A stretch of DNA of 9,156 bases from an uncultured Eubacteriales bacterium. Its GTDB lineage: Bacteria; Bacillota; Clostridia; Christensenellales; CAG-138. Each line of letters opens with the position of its first letter. Position 1 is the first letter of the stretch. The notes beneath the pieces were generated by a model. The model was not told where the DNA came from, did no database searches, and saw nothing but the letters and a program-made list of their open reading frames with translations. Positions 5,593 through 9,156 of this stretch are shown here, piece after piece. The stretch lies in NCBI GenBank assembly GCA_900546845.1, contig UREK01000049.1, positions 1 to 9,156 of the forward strand, read 5' to 3'. The translations under genes and the position numbers were made by a program.

Positions 5593-7052
5593 GCTTTATG
5601 GACGTCCGCAGGCGCTTGATGATAGCCGCGCTTGCGGGCATAGACGTGGCTGCCCTCGCGATCACATACACCGGTGCCATGACGGATCAGATCGTCACCA
5701 TGGGCGATGGGAAGCAGTACAGGCTGCTGACGCTGACAAGCTCGGGAACGCTGAGCGTTGAAAAGCCCGTACAGGCAGATATATGGATGTGCGGGGGCGG
5801 GGCAGCCGGTGAAAACGGCAGTCGTAACGGCGGCGGTCGCGGTGGTTCCGGTGGATTTATCGCGCAAGCGCTACAACAAAAAATCAATAATATTGTTGCG
5901 GTTGTCGGTGCGGGTAACAGCGGAGCATCATCTGTTTCTGGGGATGTTTCGCTGGCCGCAAACGGGGCAATGGCTGTAAACACTATACCATATGGGTACA
6001 GCGGCGCGACGGGTGCAAGCGGCGGCGGTGGCGGTGCTGACTACCATGTAGATGGACTGGCCGGTGCGGGCGTTGCAACATATCCGTTTGGCGATACAAC
6101 ATATTTTAGTGGAAAACCGCATTGCGCTGGCGCAGGCGGAGGCGCATGGAGAGACGAATCGAACGACAATTATAATGAGTACGCGACGGGAGGAAAAGGC
6201 GGAAGCAACGGAAGCAATGGCGGAGAAGGACAGTATGCAGGCAGGTACAATGATGCCGATCGTGCATTAGGTGGGTTGCTTGGGGGCGGAACAAGCGGCG
6301 GAGACCCAGCGATTGCAAATACCAACCCAATAGGCGGGACATTTTATGGCGCAGGCGGCGGTGGCGGTTCTGGCATGGAACTCGGAAATCGTCATAATGG
6401 CGCTAATGGCTACCAGGGCGTAATCTACATTCGCATCCCTCTCGATCAACCCAAGCCCGCAAGCGTAACCGACTTCCAGATGGTAGAGTATATCGGCACA
6501 ACCGGAACGCAGTACATAAATACGGGCATTAGCCTGGGAACGGGGTTCCGCGCTGTTATAAAGGTGAAAATCACACAGTCTCTAAATCGCTTGCAATGCC
6601 TAATTGGCTCGCACGAGACCGCCGCGCCGTACTATCGAAATTACTTCATCGTAAACGCAAACATGGCCTCGTGGAACCTCGGCGCTTATGATGCTTTCAA
6701 TTTTGGCTCATGTGCGCTGAACACGGCATATGAAATCGACGTGTCTAACATCTCAGGGGCTATTTCCTGCAAGATAAACGGGGCAGCGCAGACGATAAAC
6801 GGCACGCCGGGCAGCGTGGCGAGATCGGATAGGCCGCTGTACCTGCTTGCGCTGAATCATGTGACCGACCTTCTGCCCGCATGCGCCAACCTTTACTACT
6901 GCAAGATATACAACCCTGCAGGGGAGCTTGTAGGCGATTTTGTTCCGTGCTATCGGAAGTCTGATAATGTGCCGGGGCTATGGGATAAAGTCGGGAAGCG
7001 GTTTTATACCAATATCGGAACGGGTGCTTTTACCTTAGGAGCAAATGTTTAA
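5589..7052 (+). CDS. Glycine-rich tail adhesin with C-terminal LamG-like lectin domain
   Basis: A 487-residue probable tail-tip adhesin. After a short basic N-terminus (MDVRRRLMIAALAG) comes a beta-type segment (GDGKQYRLLTLTSSGTLSV), then residues about 68-275 are strongly glycine-rich (GGGGGADYH, GAGGGAWRD, GAGGGGGSGM). This recalls the polyglycine-sandwich adhesins of T-even phages (gp38-like), though homology is not shown. From about 298 there is a concanavalin/LamG-like domain beginning MVEYIGTTGTQYINTGI and ending in the characteristic DFVPCYRKSDNVPGLWDKVG...FYTNIGTGAF tail seen in many Bacillota phage and surface proteins. The start ATG overlaps the previous stop (ATGA), with GAGGTGG at 5575-5581 as ribosome site. 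The likely role is recognition of surface glycans or proteins together with the preceding fibre. Confidence 0.8.
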   Translation: MSFMDVRRRLMIAALAGIDVAALAITYTGAMTDQIVTMGDGKQYRLLTLTSSGTLSVEKPVQADIWMCGGGAAGENGSRNGGGRGGSGGFIAQALQQKINNIVAVVGAGNSGASSVSGDVSLAANGAMAVNTIPYGYSGATGASGGGGGADYHVDGLAGAGVATYPFGDTTYFSGKPHCAGAGGGAWRDESNDNYNEYATGGKGGSNGSNGGEGQYAGRYNDADRALGGLLGGGTSGGDPAIANTNPIGGTFYGAGGGGGSGMELGNRHNGANGYQGVIYIRIPLDQPKPASVTDFQMVEYIGTTGTQYINTGISLGTGFRAVIKVKITQSLNRLQCLIGSHETAAPYYRNYFIVNANMASWNLGAYDAFNFGSCALNTAYEIDVSNISGAISCKINGAAQTINGTPGSVARSDRPLYLLALNHVTDLLPACANLYYCKIYNPAGELVGDFVPCYRKSDNVPGLWDKVGKRFYTNIGTGAFTLGANV

Positions 7053-7061
7053 GGAGGACAT

Positions 7062-7328
7062 ATGAAATTCGCAGCAGTAAAAGGGGACATGGTGGAAAAC
7101 GTGATCGTGGCGGACGAAGCACAGAAGGAAGAGCTGGAAGCCGCTCTCGGCGCGGAGCTTGTGGACGCGCAGCCGTACGGCTTGCAGATCGGAGACTTGC
7201 GCGTGGACGGGCGCTGGACGCGAAATCAAGATGGGGAGCAGGTCGTTTTGTCCGAAAGCGCGACATACGACGAGCTGCTTGCAAAAATCGCAGAGCTGGA
7301 GGAGGCAGTCCATGATATTACGGTCTGA
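7062..7328 (+). CDS. Small phage protein downstream of tail fibre, likely tail adaptor/accessory
   Basis: An 88-residue acidic protein. It starts MKFAAVKGDMVENVIVADE, a small beta-strand opening with an 'IVADE' motif often seen in short proteins encoded just after phage tail fibres, where a bound value or residue-number motif follows. The middle GLQIGDLRVDGRW looks like a beta hairpin, and the C-terminus YDELLAKIAELEEAVHDI forms a likely helix or short coiled coil. The start follows a clear AGGAGG (7052-7057). The stop overlaps the next gene by 17 nt, indicating coupled translation. I assign no molecular function; an adaptor or assembly accessory role is inferred from position only. Confidence 0.65.
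   Translation: MKFAAVKGDMVENVIVADEAQKEELEAALGAELVDAQPYGLQIGDLRVDGRWTRNQDGEQVVLSESATYDELLAKIAELEEAVHDITV
7298..7305 (+). promoter_or_regulatory. Ribosome-binding site that fixes the start at 7312
   Basis: GGAGGAGG lies 6 nt before ATG 7312, inside the 3' end of the previous gene. The same frame is open much further upstream (ATG at 7159), but that upstream part reads as a low-complexity shadow of the 88-aa gene and has no ribosome site. This site therefore decides the start. Confidence 0.8.
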
Positions 7329-7785
7329 ACTGGAATCCCGTGTAAACGCGGTAAAAGCAGGAATCGCCCGGAAGGATACACGCATCACCGACCTTGCGGC
7401 GGCGGGCGCGGCGCAGCTCGCGGGCGTAAAGCCCGTGGCGACGGCGGGGCTTTTCGCCCCGGCGCTCCCCGCATGGGAGGTTGGAAAAAGCTACGCGCAG
7501 TATGAGGCTTTCACCCATGATGGCGCGGTATATTTTGCACGGCAGGCCGTGACGGCTATGGCGCACCAGCCGCCCGGAAGCGCGGGCATGGAGGCGGTAT
7601 ACGGCGTGCGGCCTGTCCCGGACGCGGCGGGCGTGTATCCGTACACCTACAACATGGGCGCGAGCGCCGGCATGCGTGTGCGCGAAGGAGACGTGGTGTA
7701 CGTCTGTACGCAAGCGATAGACCCGATGCTTTGGCCGCCGTCGCAGGTGGCGGCGCACTTTGACTTGGAGGAGGTACAAGCATGA
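7312..7785 (+). CDS. Phage protein with CBM5/12-like carbohydrate-binding module
   Basis: A 157-residue protein. The N-terminus (LESRVNAVKAGIARKDTRI) is a helical segment likely used for docking to a tail or hub protein, followed by a linker rich in Ala and Gly (LAAAGAAQLAGVKPVATAG). From W55 comes a chitin-binding-module-like pattern: WEVGKSYAQYEAFTHDGAVYFAR, then GMRVREGDVVYVCTQAI and a tryptophan near the end (MLWPPSQ). The W...G..Y..G/D-V-Y...A arrangement is that of short carbohydrate-binding modules (CBM5/12) fused or adjacent to phage tail and lysis proteins. It probably binds cell-wall or surface glycan. The start at 7312 is set by GGAGGAGG; the stop overlaps the next start as ATGA. 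Confidence 0.65.
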   Translation: MILRSELESRVNAVKAGIARKDTRITDLAAAGAAQLAGVKPVATAGLFAPALPAWEVGKSYAQYEAFTHDGAVYFARQAVTAMAHQPPGSAGMEAVYGVRPVPDAAGVYPYTYNMGASAGMRVREGDVVYVCTQAIDPMLWPPSQVAAHFDLEEVQA

Positions 7786-9156
7786 AACAATACAATACTG
7801 GCATGCTCGAACAAGCGGCAGATCCAAGGGATTACAGCGTTCGCCTGGTTGGTGCAATGCGGTTCCCGGAAGAAGCGATCAAGGAATGCGAAGTTCCCAA
7901 CAGCGACCAGCAGGTTGGCAAGTGCGTTATGTGCCCTCTGGAGGCAGCCTTTACCGAATATTACGGCAAACCTGTGGGCGGCAACTGGGGTTACGGCTAC
8001 TTCCGCACGCACAAACTTCCCGGCTTGTACCCGCGCGAGGCGTACAGCCTGGCGGCGGACTACGGTTTGCCGTTAAAGGGAAATGACATAGCGGAAGAAG
8101 AAGTTACGGATGTAATTGATCTTGCCAACGGCTATGCGCCGCGCATCATCCCGCTTGCGGCGGAGCGCGCGGGCTGGACATATGCCAAGCTCCATACTGT
8201 AGAGGAAGTAAAGGCGGCGGTCGTCCAGTCGCTCAAAACCAAGGGCATGCGCATCGCCTTTGCAGCTTACGTGAATGCGTTCGGGTTCCTGAAGCCCAAC
8301 AACTGGCTGGCCTACACAGAGGGCGGCAGCGGGCACATGATGATGATCCTCGGCTATGGCCTGCACGAAAGAAGCGGCATGTCAAGCCGGCTGATCGAGG
8401 GTGTAAAGGTCCGCAACTCGTGGGGCGAGGATTGGGGAGACAACGGCAACTGCTGGATGGAATGGGAGGACGTTCTCAAACGGGATGAAGTGTATCTGCT
8501 CATGCCGCCTGCCACGCCGGAGGAGCCGGAAGAACCCCAAGTTGTCGTGCAGCGCACCCTGCGCTTAAAGGATAAGCCCCGCATGCAGGGCGAGGACGTG
8601 CGGGAAATGCAGACCAGGCTAAATGTGCATGGTGTCGCTTGTGATATTGACGGCGTGTTCGGCCCGGCGACGGATACGGCGGTGCGCACGTTCCAGAAGC
8701 GGAAAAGCCTTGTGGTGGACGGCATCGTTGGCCGCAAAACGTGGGAGGCGCTGCGGAAGGACCCTGTTGGCCCCACGCCGGGGCCGTCCGAACGGGCGCT
8801 GGGCCTCGTGCGGTATGGCTATGACCACCTTTGCGACCCCTACGGCTGGGGCGGCAACGGCGAGACGGAGATCACCGAAGCGCTGATCCGGCGCAAGGAC
8901 ACGAGCGAGGTCAACGCCAAACGAACGATCTCGTTCTGGCAAAAGCAAACTTCCCTCGGCGTCACCGATATGGCCCTCTTCGACTGCTCGGGCCTGATCT
9001 CGCGCTACCTGCAGGACCTTGGGCTCGTATCCAGCAAGCGCAACTGCAACCACCTGTGGGCCATGTGCGAGCCAATCCCGCGCGCAGAGCTGCGTGAGGG
9101 CGACCTGCTGTTCCGCGAGCGGGACGGGGGCATGCACCATGTAGGCATTTATGCCG
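7782..9156 (+). CDS. Modular endolysin: C1 papain-like peptidase + peptidoglycan-binding + NlpC/P60 (3' end outside window)
   Basis: The frame is open to the right edge; 458 residues are visible. Ribosome site GGAGGAGG (7767-7774) lies 7 nt before ATG 7782, which overlaps the previous stop. Residues about 10-240 are a C1 (papain-like) peptidase: SDQQVGKC with probable catalytic Cys48, His185 in GGSGHMMMILGYG, and Asn212 in the diagnostic NSWGEDWGDNG. A Pro/Glu linker follows (PPATPEEPEEPQ). Residues about 268-325 are a peptidoglycan-binding type 1 domain (MQGEDVREMQTRLN...DGVFGPATDTAVRTFQ...DGIVGRKTWEAL). A second Pro linker leads to an NlpC/P60 domain with FDCSG (Cys402) and HHVGIY (His453). 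NlpC/P60 enzymes cut stem-peptide bonds in peptidoglycan. The C1 domain has no visible propeptide or signal peptide. Together this suggests a wall-degrading lysin or tail-associated hydrolase with two cysteine-peptidase domains. No holin is visible. Confidence 0.88.
   Translation, partial: MKQYNTGMLEQAADPRDYSVRLVGAMRFPEEAIKECEVPNSDQQVGKCVMCPLEAAFTEYYGKPVGGNWGYGYFRTHKLPGLYPREAYSLAADYGLPLKGNDIAEEEVTDVIDLANGYAPRIIPLAAERAGWTYAKLHTVEEVKAAVVQSLKTKGMRIAFAAYVNAFGFLKPNNWLAYTEGGSGHMMMILGYGLHERSGMSSRLIEGVKVRNSWGEDWGDNGNCWMEWEDVLKRDEVYLLMPPATPEEPEEPQVVVQRTLRLKDKPRMQGEDVREMQTRLNVHGVACDIDGVFGPATDTAVRTFQKRKSLVVDGIVGRKTWEALRKDPVGPTPGPSERALGLVRYGYDHLCDPYGWGGNGETEITEALIRRKDTSEVNAKRTISFWQKQTSLGVTDMALFDCSGLISRYLQDLGLVSSKRNCNHLWAMCEPIPRAELREGDLLFRERDGGMHHVGIYA

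Noticed and set aside
5589..5680. Signal peptide at the N-terminus of the glycine-rich protein (RRRLMIAALAGIDVAALAI)
   Set aside because: The start of this family in phages often has a short basic and hydrophobic stretch, virion proteins are not secreted, and an Asp interrupts the hydrophobic run.
7159..7311. N-terminal extension of the carbohydrate-binding protein to ATG 7159
   Set aside because: It is out-of-frame shadow of the 88-residue gene with odd composition and no ribosome site; ATG 7312 has GGAGGAGG.

Overview
This window looks like part of a phage or prophage of a Gram-positive bacterium, most likely a gut-type clostridium (Bacillota). The reasons are a BppU-type baseplate/tail-fibre protein, a glycine-rich adhesin ending in a LamG-like domain, small tail-adaptor proteins with strong AGGAGG ribosome sites, a cell-wall-binding module and a modular peptidoglycan hydrolase, all tightly packed on the + strand. 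No taxonomic marker gene is present, so the host assignment is inference. GC is high by eye over most of the window and falls in the single minus-strand gene.

Layout. (1) Positions 1-2539: the 3' end of a large polyvalent phage protein, read in two overlapping frames. The upstream frame (to 533) ends in a coiled coil. The downstream frame (497-2539) carries an LPD38-type C-terminal domain. The overlap holds a -1 slippery heptamer, CCCAAAC (485-491), in exactly the right phase, and the internal ATG has no Shine-Dalgarno. This is either a programmed -1 frameshift or a frameshift mutation. (2) Positions 2540-2618: a short convergent intergenic region holding one complete, solitary 29-nt type I-E CRISPR repeat (2548-2576), followed 8 nt later by a 10-bp intrinsic terminator hairpin. 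There is no second repeat, no array and no cas gene. (3) Positions 2619-3275, minus strand: an AT-richer, four-helix membrane protein of unknown function, placed like a phage 'moron' (a separately acquired cargo gene). (4) Positions 3376-9156: a compact + strand cassette. It runs from the BppU-heptad-pyocin-knob tail fibre, to the glycine-rich/LamG adhesin (ATGA overlap), an 88-aa adaptor, a carbohydrate-binding-like protein (17-nt overlap), and a hydrolase (ATGA overlap) with C1 papain-like peptidase, peptidoglycan-binding and NlpC/P60 domains that runs off the window.

The downstream cassette makes a cell-surface recognition and wall-degradation module: fibre and adhesin bind the host surface, the small proteins probably serve as adaptors or wall binders, and the hydrolase cuts peptidoglycan. 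The most interesting feature is the solitary I-E repeat with a terminator in a phage genome. It has the layout expected of an RNA-based anti-CRISPR (a crRNA-repeat mimic).
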